From assembly GCA_959347315.1 (NCBI GenBank), contig OY365806.1, forward strand, positions 20,554,747 to 20,618,746: a stretch of DNA of 64,000 nt, read 5' to 3'. Within the stretch, counting starts at the first letter, position 1; each line of letters begins with the position of its first letter. Made by a program: the position numbers and the translations under genes. The stretch is from Bimastos eiseni (taxonomy: Eukaryota; Annelida; Clitellata; Crassiclitellata; Lumbricidae). Positions 46,800 to 59,107 of this stretch are shown one piece after another. The notes beneath the pieces are model-generated. The model saw only the letters and a list, made by a program, of their open reading frames with translations. It was not told where the DNA came from and searched no databases.

Positions 46800-48880
46800 C
46801 GCTGCTTTGCATTACGGACACTTGAACAGTCTTTAAAAATATGAAGGCCCTTGTTGCTTGGACAATTTTACTTTTATATCGAGTTCCTTGTTTCATCATA
46901 AAATAGGTTATTAAATGTATATGTTTTGAGCAGCTGCAGCTCTTTGATATGTGTTCAAACGAATAACCTGCGTGATCTCAGGAAACTCTATAAGGCCTCA
47001 TTCCAACCATGCTAGACCCCCCAAGCTTAAATGATAATCCAACGTTGCGTCCTAATCAGATATTTCCTGCTTGAACTTGAACTTGAACTTCGAACTGTGC
47101 TAGTCGGCGTTGCCTAGTTATGGCCGATTCGCTTAGGATTTTTTCCGAGATTAAAGGACGACTTATTAGACAAGACTGATCAAAGTGCGCTTCGTCATGA
47201 AACGGATAGACAGACTCGAACATCTGAAGGCGTTGGGCCTTCTTCTTGTCGGTTCTAATAACGCATTTAATAATATTTAGTCAATTCTGTCCTTTCTCTG
47301 CGCTCTCGATGTCTCTCCAAGTCGATCAGTCAGTCGGACCCACCTACACGTACGGTTAGTCATTAATTCGGCAGCCAACACGCCGCTATCTCATTCATTC
47401 ATTCACTCGCTCACCCGCTCACTCACTCAAGCACTCGCTCACTCATTCGCTCGCTCGCTGAGTGCTTAGCCTTCATGCCTGCTTCATAAGTGCCACTCTC
47501 TCGCTTACTCACTCGCTCACACTTTATACAGCACCGGATCCTATTATGGAGTCAATCGCGGAATGCCAGAATCTGCATGCAACGATAATGGTCAGCCGCA
47601 GATGGTGACGGCTTGACCTGTGGTCATTCAAATGGTCGGCCTTTCAGTGAGAGCATTTTCTCTCAATTCATCCCTTTCAATACGAGTTTGACTTTCGTGT
47701 AAACAATAAATGCGGCTGGATACAATCACTGTGACCGTCAACAAGACACAAATAGCGGATCACATGACCCTCTCTGTTAAATAACGATTTGTTCAAATAA
47801 AGAATAAGAAACGACGTAGAAATCGACACAGAATGTCAAGCGATTCGTTGGTAACCTATAAAGGTAAAGACATCTGTTTGCCTGCAACTTGCATCAGTAG
47901 ACCTATTCATTTCGACATTAATTTTACTGACCACTAAAGGAAGAACTGAGAACTCAAATTGGATGTTATTCCTCTTACGTTCAAACATAATATAACCCAT
48001 CTCGATGTTGCCTTCGACCGTCGAATCAACAACCACAAAATAATATGGTTCGTGTAGCCTACACTTCCGAACTGCGCACAATAGTAATATGCTTAATAAG
48101 GCATATAGCTCTAAATTTACTCCAATCAGAGAATTTATTAGACGCTCAAAACGAACACAATGAACATGCGCATGAGATGATCATGCAGTTAAAAGTCGGA
48201 TAATTCTAATAAAATTAAACCTCGGGGCAAACATTTGGTAGGCGAAAATGGCCAAGAGCTTTGCTATTGAAATCCGCAAATCTTTGCAAAAGAAGAAGAA
48301 GAGGAAGAAGTCAGAGTCGATGATCAAAATAGTCGAGAGATTATGATAATAATGGGAATCGCTTGAGCAAACCTGTAAAGCATGCAGCATCATAGCAGCT
48401 CTTAGAATTGGCACGAGAGAGCATGCCAGTGCATGCTCTCCCTCTTCCACGCGAAAGATATTTTTCGGATAAATGCCTTTGTTATGAGCGACAACGGATG
48501 ATTGATGCTTATGATGTGATATGAAACCAAAACCCAATGGCCGTTTAATGCCTGGTGGCTCAAACTATAGAGACCTTAATGAAATATTAAAGGCATTTTT
48601 GAGTTAGAAAAGAGCTGGAGAATTACTTCTCTGGGAAAAGTTTGGTATGTTTGTAAGTATGACGTTCTTCGCCTATCCTTCTCACTTCTTTCGTGCCTTA
48701 CCTTTTTCTGTTTATAAATTTGCAATTACATTCGATAAGAGCCTACCTGTTCCGACCATATCGTCCAGCTATCTCGTACCTGCTACATATAGATGCACAT
48801 CCGTGACCTTCGTCGACATAGTATCCAATACTTGATTACAAGGCCGCGTTCTCAATAACCATCTCAATTATTCAAACCAA
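46800..48880. other. No recognised gene
   Basis: This includes a CTTGAACTTGAACTTGAACT run (about 47070) and a CACTCGCTCACTCATTCGCT-type cryptic repeat at about 47390-47525. Frames at 47836-48081 and 48181-48537 (minus) and 48647-48835 are unrecognised. Confidence 0.45.
48417..48440. repeat. Perfect 10-bp stem with 4-base loop
   Basis: GAGAGCATGC, loop CAGT, GCATGCTCTC. It could form a compact RNA or cruciform hairpin. No function assigned. Confidence 0.85.
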
Positions 48881-49530
48881 ACTCAACAACTGTAATTTAT
48901 TATCTTGAAGCATCAACTCTTCTCAAATAAAACGCCTGCAAGCAATCCATAACGCTCTTGCCCTCCCAATCACCAAAACTTCCACAATTTAACCTCTGTT
49001 CTCAAATCACTTCATCGGCTAGAAGTCCTTCAGTGTAACCACCACAATATTGTATCCCTGAGCAACATGGCCCTTCAAGAATCTCAATCATCTTACTATA
49101 GTCTTACGTTTGGCAGGTAATCATTCAACAGCCTGTGTCTACTAGCTCATCGCCGTGTCTTTCTCTATCTCGGCCTCCAGTCCTTAGTCTCATCCACTCT
49201 CAAATTTTGCAAGCACTTCATAGTCTATGCTGGACCAGTTCTTTGTAACTGATCCTCCAACAGATTTCCGCCAATTCGGTCATCTTCCCTCTTAATTTAA
49301 CCTTCCCTCCGCTTGCACTCTCAGCTCCCATCTTCAATTCACGTGTGAAAACCGAACTCTTCAAGTTATTCTAACCGTGGTTCAACTCCTGCGTCACCGT
49401 ATGACCACCATCATCACCGACCCCAACGCAACCGCATAATCACCACGTTGTCTGACTTGACCTCCGCGGCTTTTATATGGCAGCGGATCGAAACGAGCAG
49501 CCAGGTTGTGAACTTGGTCTAGTATAGCGC
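48881..49530 (+). pseudogene. LINE C-terminal relic
   Basis: Fragments read SSQIKRLQAIHNALALPITK, then LTSVLKSLHRLEVLQCN, and later FLYLGLQSLVSSTLKFCKHF, in shifting frames. The order (L-Q-x-x-x-N-A-x-A, then VLKSLHWLPV, then a terminal basic block) is that of a CR1/L2-like ORF2 C-terminus. It shares a segment with 8-250. Many stops; about 650 bp long. Confidence 0.65.
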
Positions 49531-50984
49531 CGGTGCATAAGCTAGTTTCCCTGGTGTGACTTTGTAGAGGTTGAGAGATTTTTTAAAGAATTAGCCCACA
49601 TTACGTTCATGACATGTAGTCTATACTCTATAGTATAATCACCTTGATTTGACTTGGCTTGAAAGGTTGAAATCTGAAAACTGTGATTGATTGGAAATTT
49701 TTCAAGCGAAGAAGTTTAAATTTATCAATAATGATATATAGATATATATATATCCATATATATATATATTTATATAAATAGGCTGCAGTACAAAAGGTTT
49801 CTGTGTATATCACAGCAGGTCTTAGACATGCATATTGTACCTGTATTTACAAGGAAATCAATGATTTTATTCTTTTATAAATGCCAAAATAATTCATTCG
49901 TCTGCGCACCGGAATATCTGTATTGAAATTACCTAATGGTGTAATCTCTATAGGTTCTTTAACACACTGAGCGATTTTTTCAGTGGATAACACGCTTTAG
50001 CCCTACTGCTTCCCCATCGCCCGATCGGAATTTATGGCAAAAACTGAAGCAAGGACCGATGACAGCAGTCGACGCTGAATCGACAACACTCCTAAAATAA
50101 TTCGCATAGCCATAGTATTATGTATTCAGTGACAACTGTGGCTTTCGATCGACAGCTGTCCTAGAGGAGTACAGGACAATTGCCTTTACCCCGGACAATG
50201 TCCGTTCCCCGTCCTCAAGAGCTTCACTCGACAGAAAAGAATGGGATGATAACCGACGAATGGTATACGCTATCCTATGACATGCAGTAGGAATGGGTAG
50301 GCCTACCTCCAATAACAGGCAGCTTTTAGGGCTTTGTTGTGCGCGCATATGCTCAAACACGCACACATACACTCTGCACACAATACCCTACACACACAAA
50401 CACACACACACACAAACACACACTGACGGACACACACAAACACACAATTGCTCGCATCTGTCTGTGCATCTAGTCTTACAAGCGCATGTGTTCCAGCGGA
50501 TCAGCAACGGAACTCCAGATTCATATACCATGTCTCTTTTGTCCAATGGTACAGAATTTTATTAGAATGCGATGCCCGTAGTTATGATCGCTAATAAAAG
50601 CGATAGCGTTTCAGCTGATAGCGATATAGAGTGCCTTTCGTATTCTCCTATGATTATGGCCCTTTTTATAAACATGGAGTGAAACCTAATCGAATACACA
50701 GAGGCTTTGTTACGTCACGAATGGTCAGCTAAACACCGCCACGCGACTCTCTCATACAATGCCTCGCGAAATTTTATCACTTGCACATCTTTACCATATA
50801 TACAGGTAATCTGATCTACATGTAGTTATGCATCTTACAGTATCCAGCTATTTATTGATAGAGGTATCACGCTTGCTAGCAACTCTCTATATTTATAATC
50901 CTCTGAGAACCCTGGTTCTGAGTCTTGGGGTTGCCAGATAGTTCGTGGAGTTCACGCAACAGCAAATGCGGCTAAAAAATTCAA
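49531..50984. other. Gene-free; microsatellites
   Basis: This includes an ATATATATAT tract (49735-49785) and an ACACACAAACACACACAC tract (about 50355-50450). The 87- and 90-codon frames overlapping the CA tract are unconvincing. Confidence 0.5.
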
Positions 50985-51373
50985 AACACTGAACACATTG
51001 CTTATCCAACTTCGCCTTGCTTAATCCACAACACATTTCTGAATCGAACACACTGAAATAGACACACTGTTTAATCCAAAATACAGTGTTTGCTCCAGAA
51101 CACATTGCTTGACCCATAACACATTGCTTGCTCCAGAACACATTGTTTGAACCAGAACATATTGCTTGATCCATAGCAAATGGATTAACCCAGAACACAT
51201 TGTTTGACCCAGAACACATTGTTTAACCTAGAACACATTGTTTAACCCAGAACACATTGTTTGACCCATAACACATTGTTTGATCCATAGCACATTGTTT
51301 AACCCAGAACACACTGTTTGTCTCAAAACACATTGTTTGACCAAGAACACATTGTTTAATCCCGAACAACTTG
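50985..51373. repeat. 19-bp minisatellite
   Basis: About 18-20 head-to-tail copies of TTTGACCCAGAACACATTG with substitutions (CTTGCTCCAGAACACATTG, TTTAACCTAGAACACATTG, CTTGATCCATAGCAAATGG). Early copies at 50985-51075 are more degenerate. Because 19 is not divisible by three, the minus strand cycles through all frames every 57 bp and stays largely open, giving VFWVKQCV/MCSGSNN-like peptides. Confidence 0.95.
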
Positions 51374-51841
51374 AACGCATAATACATAAAGTATCCGTGT
51401 GTCGCGGAGGTTTCTCTCGCCAACTCCTTCTTCTAGATGACGAGAGTACCGCCGGTTCTTTCCTCTATCACCAAGCTCAGCAACACGACGCACTTGATGG
51501 TTTTAATATGTATATTTAATTATATATATATACACCACTCATCCTATCTACTACTGGAGTTATTAGTGTCCTTTTTGAAATGTTTCCCTGGTTTATGTTG
51601 GAGACGGGATTCCCAACTACGTTGATTACCCTTATCGTCAGAACGACCTAGCGTCTCCCCCAGTTCCGAAACAAATCCCTGTTCCTTCCCTTGCTACACT
51701 ATAAGAACCCTTCTAGAGGCGATTTCCTTCGCCCTCCCAAACGCAAAACTCGTATCTCTATTGGACGACAAATCACCTGCTGAACTATTCCTAAACCGGG
51801 TTGGTCGGATCTTGATGTCTCTAGCACAACGTCAATCACTA
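51374..51841. other. No recognised gene
   Basis: Unique-looking, including a short TATATATATA run at about 51522. Confidence 0.45.
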
Positions 51842-52321
51842 GGGGCGTACAGTTAATGTTGGACTAGCGGCTATCATGGATGGGCCATGCCAGTGTCATA
51901 GCCGGGCAACAGGTCCCAGGGATCGAATTTCATTATTATCGTTATACCGCCTAGTGAGTTGCGCCCTTAGTATTGGAATTGTCCCCTATTCACGATCCGT
52001 GTCAACCAGCCGGTCCAGAAAAAATCTTCAACTGATTCATGAATTTCTTGTCTGTCTTGTCTGTCTGTCTCGGTCGTAGAGATGGAAGGGGCAGTCGGCT
52101 CTGACATCTGCCTCGCGGTGTCGGGTTCCGTTGTGTGACACCCCGATGATCTTTGCATAATTCTCGCCGCTGTATTGAGGCCGTCTGCTTCAGGCGAAGC
52201 CCATTGATGTCTCTCCTCTTAGGTTTCAGGTAGAAATTTTCATCCGTAGTCCTCCTACGCCTCTGTTGTCGGTCGATGACTTTTATATAGCGCCATCGTC
52301 CAGAGTGTAGCTCGTGACACC
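51842..52321 (-). repeat. Dispersed repeat, copy 2 (inverse of 40980-41447)
   Basis: Minus-strand blocks match copy 1. The minus frame 52158-51967 reads MQRSSGCHTTEPDTARQMSE, PTAPSIS, an insertion with TDRQDRQ, then ESVEDFFWTGWLTRIVNR. Copy 2 carries a CTGTCTTGTCTGTCTGTCT expansion that copy 1 lacks. Confidence 0.8.
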
Positions 52322-54413
52322 CCTGCTGTACTGCAAAATGGATTTTAAATGTTTTCGTTTCACAGTTAAATATTTTGTATGTCTGAGGGTTTGTAGATCA
52401 AATAAGCAAATCTAAATTTTATTCTGAATTCAACAGGAAACTGATGGAGTAAGACCGAGGACCATAAACGTTCGCAGTGCGACACGCAGCATTAGGCTTG
52501 CTTGAACTAAGAAGTTTTGGTTGCGCTGCAGCATTTTGAGTTCAAGGTCTGATATAGAGAGACCCACAAAAGCAAACTTACACAATCATGGCGAGAGGAA
52601 ATACGTTCGTCATTCTGGCAGATGATTTCTTTTACATTCAGTTGGTGGTTTAAAGAGCCATGACGTGTCCAGATTTAACGGTTAGGCCTATACATAAAAG
52701 CATGTATCGACTAATTCGTGAGTTGTAGACTTTTCCATTGCTGAAGTCGAAAATTTATTGGTCGATTCATGCGCAACGTGAACAGGGCCAGAAATAATCC
52801 TAGCTCCGACACTGAAGACAATTGCAAAACATAAATAGGCCCACGTGCATATAACGTCTAAAACCCTAAATATATTGTATGTTCTACTAGTTTTGCCATT
52901 GCGAGCTCTGACATTATCTTACGCTCACAATCAGTCGATGTCATCCTCCAAGCAGTGACGCATTTAGTGACGCCATAGACCTGCCTATTGTTGCCTGCCA
53001 TCTCCATTCGTCTACATATATAGGCCTACCTACAGGCGACGACATTTTCACAGTTAATCATTTGAAAAGTAAAATATAATCATGACTACTTAAGCGACTG
53101 CTGAAGAGCTCCTTGGTTACTTCAGCGGCTGCAGCATATCAACCTTGCCAAGGTTGTAGTTGGTCCGATGACAGTTCGTTATTAATCGGAAAGTTGCTGA
53201 AGTTGCCGCTTCTGTACATTGAGTATAGGCTTAATAACTAATACAGTCAGGCAGGCGATAATTAGACGCGATTAGACCATACTTGATATTTAGGCGCGTT
53301 TCCAGGTATTTGAAGACAGGGCGAAAGTGCAGTAATGCAGGTATTCACTTCTGATGCGCATGAATTCTTTAGGTTTCTTAGAAAATCCGTTCGGATCAGT
53401 CGTGGAATGCAGTTGGCAGAGCGTAGCAGCAGCGCAGAGGAGCAATAAAGTCTCGTTTAAAGCAGGCAACGTAAGCAACTTGAGTTCTTGCAGGCAGAGA
53501 ATGTGTGACCATAGCAGTATACGTCTTTCATCTATTGCGGGGTTAAGGTTTAGACTGGAAATAACTGGGATTTGAAGTAATTATGGAAAGCTGGTAGGAT
53601 TCGTTTTCGTTTTTATTAATATACGACGCTGGCGGATGCGACGAAATCAAGAAAAATCGAGTTCGTCCGCGAATTAGCTCCCATCGTGTCGTACAATCAG
53701 TTCACAATCAAATGTTGGTCGGTAATTGAGTGCCAAGGCCGTGTGAAAGATGACGCTGGGTTGCTGCGGAAGCGTTTGCGCCGAAATCTAAAAAATATTG
53801 ACCTGTATGGACGAACCTTTGACCTTGTATAACGCTTTGAAGTATATCCTATGAGTAATGAGCTTCCCTTTTCCCTTTCCATGAAACAATATTTTGATCA
53901 GAATGATATGAAAATAATTTCTATAGCCATACCAGAGTAGCTATAGGATTAAAAATGTGATATAATTTTGTCCTGGTTTGACGGTTGACATTTTCCATTC
54001 CAGTGATAATGTCGAACACTTGCATTTGGTCTTTGGCAATATCATCGTAAGACATTTTGACCAACGTCTATGTTCTGTTACTATTTGTAAGCTTGCGAGC
54101 AACTTTGGTAGACGATCAAATGTCTACGAGGCACTTTGTCGAGCGGTTCGCGGGTCCTTGTGGTCATGTGTCAAATACCACAGGGAATCTTTTACTATAA
54201 ATATTACCTGATCAATTTTGGTTATAGCTCCCTCGATTTCAGAGGTCAGATTTCGCCTACTAAATTACTATGCTACATTAAAGGAATATCTGAATTAACA
54301 TAAACATAAATAGTTTTTCGATGACGAATCAATTTCTTTAAATGATGCTATGTTCGTCTAACTGTCTAACATATATCGCACATACGCCGGAAGTTCATCA
54401 GTCGTCGTCGTCG

Positions 54414-54444
<31 letters not shown>

Positions 54445-55590
54445 GCATACGATCCACTTTTTAACACCACGAGTAGGCCTGTACTGCATGTTAACGGCAT
54501 GGTTTGTCAGTCTCATAGTTATATACTTAGTTTTAATGCTGAGGCACTTCATTTGTCACGGATGGCGTCCCTAGCTTGCTGGTCTAATGTCAATGGCAGA
54601 TTATAATTAAAAGACCCCTTTTCGTGTCTTCAGGTATCTTCGCGCGTTGTCGCCTTGTGTGCTTCATGTACGTCTTTAGTGACGCGATCTCATTACCATA
54701 AGCTGTGCTCTGGCCTCCGATATTTTGTAGACTGCACTCCTTTAATAGTTAATGTTTGGGCAGAGGAGCAAACGCCCGCCTGATCTGTTAATCGTATAAC
54801 TCTGAGATCTTACTTACGAACGACTACTAACAGATAGCCGAATATCTCATATTTTATTTAAACTGTGTTCTGTTCATATATATATATATATATGGTATGC
54901 TTGTGTGGAGGCTGCTTGTCTGTGTCCTCTTTCAGAATAGATCCTGTGAAAACTGATATGCACAGTGCATACGCTCTTCGCTGATGTGATCGCTAAAAAT
55001 GTATATTAACACTAGCAGAGGCCTACTTTAAATCTCCTAAATCGCCCGCTGTTTCCTTCAATACATGTATTTCACTGCATTGTGTGCTATAAGAGAACTC
55101 ACTCGGTGTAGGTGCCAGAATGTCTGCTAGCCAATGGCGTCTTTAATAGGCGATTGATCACGCAACAGTGTGTTCTGCTTTATGAGGCTCTTTGGCTCAT
55201 ACAGACCTAGAGTGCGCACATTGCCAATCCAAAGTATGGATATTGGAGGAGGTCAACGTCGTTTTGCTTTTTAAGGCTCTTTGGCTCATGTCCTAGTGCA
55301 CAGAGTGGCGCTTCATAGCCTAGATATATAGAGTCAATGCTAAAGATTTTCGTTTTCACCCAGTGTCGTTAAACTGAATAACCACTACGCACTAGGAACT
55401 TCATCTACCGTATTACGTAACTGGAACAGTCGTCAATGCTACCTGTGCGCCCTCATCATTTCATGAGCACGCCGTGTTTCATGGTTACAAAACAATCTTC
55501 CGGGGGAGGCTCCTTCCGCCCCGAGTTGTGAATTGTATCTGGGTAGCAGAGCGTGTGACTTTATGACAGTTTCGATAAGAGTGGGGTATG
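52322..55590. other. Gene-free stretch, about 3.3 kb
   Basis: Apart from a CAT repeat (54404-54444), a TA tract (54880) and a pair of AGGCTCTTTGGCTCAT repeats 91 bp apart (about 55182 and 55273), nothing is recognised. The minus frame at 53290-53478 starts with a hydrophobic leader-like segment (ETLLLLCAAATLCQLHS) but has no supporting homology. Confidence 0.4.
54404..54444. repeat. (CGT)n/(CAT)n triplet repeat
   Basis: GTCGTCGTCGTC followed by about ten CAT units. Confidence 0.95.
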
Positions 55591-56045
55591 ATTACAAGGA
55601 AAGTATACCTACAAGGAGACGATTAAAGGAACCGGCGATGATCTATGGAGCAGAGGCATGGACACTGACAAAGAAAGAAGGGTCATTGGAGAGAACGGAT
55701 ATGAGAATGCTGAGGTGACTGCTTGGAGTATCACTTAAGGATAAAAAAAGGAGCGAAGACCTCAGAAAGACGCTGGAAGTGGCATGAATTACGAAAAAAA
55801 TACGAGAGACCAGAATAAGATGGTAAGGTCATGTAATGAGAAGAGAGGACGAAAGCTCTATTAAAAGAACTATGAAAGCGGATGTCAAAGGACGATGCAG
55901 TCGGGGACGACAGAAGAAGAGATGGGAAGATGTGTTACAAAAGGACACGAGGACTCTAAAATTGAAAAATAAAGACACTCTTGACAGAGTCAGGTGGAGA
56001 AGTAGGATCCGTGTGGCTGACCCATCCATTGTTAGGAATTAATTC
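55590..56045 (+). pseudogene. LINE ORF2 C-terminal relic (RTE/CR1-like)
   Basis: The frame reads MIYGAEAWTLTKKEGSLERT, DMRMLR, stop, LLGVSLKDKKRSEDLRKTLE, VA, stop, then IRETRIRW, stop, GHVMRREDESSIKRTMKADV, GRCSRGRQKKRWEDVLQKDT and LDRVRWRSRIRVADPSIVRN. The blocks YG-x-E-x-WTLTK, MRMLRW, R-x-x-D-L-R-x-T-L, W-x-GHV-R, GR-x-x-x-RW-x-D and DR-x-RW-x-x-x-I-R-x-ADP are the standard order of this LINE C-terminus. At least four stops or shifts are present, so it is dead. Confidence 0.85.
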
Positions 56046-56827
56046 AAGTCGGAAGGAGATAATATGAAAGAAAATCCGAAATGGTCAAGTTGCTCCGCTG
56101 GCGAAGGAAGAGAATAGACACCAAAACTCACCGCGTCATTAATCCTCTTCCAATAGTTAGGCGCTTGACACGAGATCAGGATGTAATTAAGATGAATGTG
56201 AGCACCGACGCATCATGTGACTACCTCTCTTTTAGGCATCCGAATAGAACTCGTCTCGAAAACTAAAGCTTAGTCGTCGACATAAACAGCAGCTGGATTT
56301 GACCTCCTGACTCCAGTGCCTCACATTTAGCGATAGTGATGATCTGCTATCTTCTTACTTAAATTTTCAGATAAATCTTTATATTTATGCGTGTCCAATA
56401 ACAATACATTAAACGTGCATCTAGACATCGCTCTTCAAGTTTCCACACTTATCGGTTAAAGGGCGGAATCTCCACGGCGCGTCTCCAGAATATCCGTTCG
56501 AGCGCTGAATCGCGTTGTTAGCCAAATCTTCATATGAAAGCAAGGAAAAGTCTGTGGAGAAATCGAAAAATATTTGTCAAAAAACTTAACATTTTAGTTT
56601 TTTCAATAGACATATTAAATTCTTGAACGTAGATCAGAAAGGTTTTGCCCCGTGCAAGGTACACAATTATTGTAGCCCAGAAAGCAAGCCTCTTCGACAC
56701 AAAGACCATTTATTTATGTAACATCTAAAGTGGCACACGTTTCGAATGAGTTTTCATACTCTTTGACTACACGTTATGGATATATTTGCTTACGTGCGGC
56801 ATAACACGGCATATGTTGGGTATCCCC
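56046..56827. other. No recognised gene
   Basis: No coding homology or repeat structure recognised. Confidence 0.4.
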
Positions 56828-57056
56828 ACTTTAGCGCACAGGACAAAATCGCCCCGTCAAAAGGCCCGTTACTCAAGAAAAACACGAACGAAAGATTTAT
56901 AAACACGTAGGCCTATGTAAGAGAATTTTTTAATTAAATAAGCAGTGAAACTCTTAACATAATTGCTAATGTGTTCATGGTATTCAATCAGTAGTTTAAA
57001 CAATAATATTAGCTAAATCTATTGTTGAGATTTCAGGAAATAATTAGGAGTCTACA

Positions 57057-57106
57057 TACTTTGATGTTTGGTTAGATGTGTGCTCGCTTGAAGATACATC
57101 AAAGTA
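57057..57106. repeat. Stem-loop with 11-bp perfect arms
   Basis: TACTTTGATGT pairs with ACATCAAAGTA across a 28-base loop containing GATGTGTGCTC. The same loop sequence and right arm recur in the same orientation at about 59577-59622, inside the otherwise inverted right repeat. Confidence 0.8.
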
Positions 57107-58039
57107 CACAAATAATAAGAAAATGGAATCTCAATGCACTGCATTCAATTAAGAAGAACTAATTGGCTTAAGTTACAATGACAAAAACTATTACAGATTT
57201 CTTCACACTTAGTACAGGCATTATAATGATATTACCTCACACAAATTGCAACAGTAACTTTTTCAACTGATTTATACTTAGAAACATGTGCCCTTTAACA
57301 TATTAAAAGTCTCCATTAATGCAAGTGGTGGAAAGTATTGAAATCATTGATGGAATGTTTCCCGTTTCCGCCCATGTTAAATAGGCTTATGTGAATTTTT
57401 ACATGTTTTAGTTTTCCCACTCAACTTTTATTTTGTAAAGAAAATATATAGCACAAATAATCATGCTAGTCTGCAAATAGTATATACATATAATACTATC
57501 TTTTTATACTATTTTTTATACTATTTTTATACAGTGTGACATTGCAACTCGAACAAATACAAGTTGTCCTCCCAGATGTTCAATTCTGCAGCGGGAGGTA
57601 GAGAGTTAGCAGCTACCCTAACAGAGAATGGAAGTGCCTCCATTAACTGAGCAAGAGCCTCTCGAAAGGATAACATTCATACATCATCAGAGAAAGTGAT
57701 TCATCAAGTCTGCCGAAATAAATACATCAGCTAACAAGAAATAGCCAAATTTCAGACGGAAAAACCTGAGGAGCAAATTGACAGAGCTTTTCTATGCTCG
57801 GCTGAAAAAGAGTTAATTTATGACAGAGATTGTGGGAAGTCAGCACATGTTGCATTCAAGAATGCTCCTGAAATCATGCAATGAAAGAGGCAATGACTGG
57901 GCATCCGCAGTGCAACCTTGCGTGTTGTATGTTCACGACCTTCATGTTGCTGATATCAGGGTATCATCAAGTGTGTAGCATGAATTTTAGAATGAAAGAA
58001 GCACATTTCATTTATTTGGATGATTTACATAGCAACCCT

Positions 58040-58601
58040 GCTGGCCTACAAAAGCATCTACTCAGAAGCGCCCCCGACTTAACCCGGGAAAAATTGGACA
58101 TGTCTTAAGGTTGGCATGGAACACGGTGGAGTGTTCCCTGGGCGCTAAGCGAAGACGACAAGGATCCCATTCCAGGTTGAGGGACCAGCAACCGAGCAGG
58201 CTCGGTGATGCCGTATGGAAGTCCGGGAGCGAAGGACAAGAAGCTCAGCATGTGAAGAAGAACAGAGGGAGCCTCGGCGTTGGACACTTAATGTAGAACA
58301 GCTTAATTCCCAGAGTTGATTCCTTTATGCAACGCCATAATAATGAAGAGACCCGGTATGAGATCCGCTGAGAGAAGGGGAACAAATGGAGGACGTCCGG
58401 CATATATTCAGAGACATGGCTGAATCTTTTAATGCGGCCAATAAGGAGTGCAATTGGCCTAAAGTTATTAGGATCAACTGCATCCGGCCCCTCTCGCCTT
58501 GGCACAATAACACGGATTGACCATTTTTGCGAGGCTGGAAAAATACCTACTTTGATGGAATGGCAACAGAAAGCGGTAAGGAAAAAGAAGCGCATCCACA
58601 A
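58040..58601 (-). pseudogene. LINE relic: RT start fused to 3' tail
   Basis: The minus strand from 58565 reads GIFPASQKWSIRVIVPRREG and PDAVDPNNFRPIALL. This is the RT entry motif of LINE polymerases (G-x-FP-x-S-x-K-x-x-x-V-x-x-x-P-K-x-G ... D-x-x-NFRPI-x-L). The frame continues to 58245 without further motifs. The inverse tail GGGGGCGCTTCTGAGTAGAT lies at 58060-58080. The catalytic YADD block is missing, so the element is internally deleted. Confidence 0.7.
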
Positions 58602-58990
58602 ATTCTGGAGGAGAAACGTGAAGAGAGGGTCCAGGTCGCTGGTCTTTGGAGATCAATATGCAGCAGATCCTCAGTCCAGCGAAATTTACATTTAAACAAA
58701 AAAAAATTTAGTCGGCCACAAAATGAAGAAAGAGAAAAAGTCTATGTTGAAGTTGCAAACCATCTTTAAGATAATGACGATGAGCAGATCACGAGCAAAG
58801 ATCTCATTAGCTGGATGGAATTGAATCTCAAAAGTTGAGAGGTACCAACTGGACCAAACATATGGGCACACGCACATGAAATCCAAACTAAAGGAATATT
58901 TTGAACAGATCGTCAGGTGCAGCTGCAAAACCGATTGCAGCAGCAGTATTAGGTGAGCATGTAAACCCCATGACATTGAGTGCTCTATTT

Positions 58991-59107
58991 CAGGGACGTC
59001 AATCTCTCCTTAATTGGCGGAGGCAAACCCCCGGTCCAAAGTGTCAGGAAGGCAAGATAATCCCCAAGACTGAAATAATATTTTCCCTACCTATCTGTAC
59101 GCCCCTG
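58991..59107. mobile_element. hAT-type MITE with 8-bp target duplication
   Basis: The ends are CAGGGACGTCAATCTC and GTACGCCCCTG. The flanks CTCTATTT (58983-58990) and CTCTATTG (59108-59115) match at 7 of 8. At 117 bp it is a shorter relative of 6602-6756. Confidence 0.8.
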
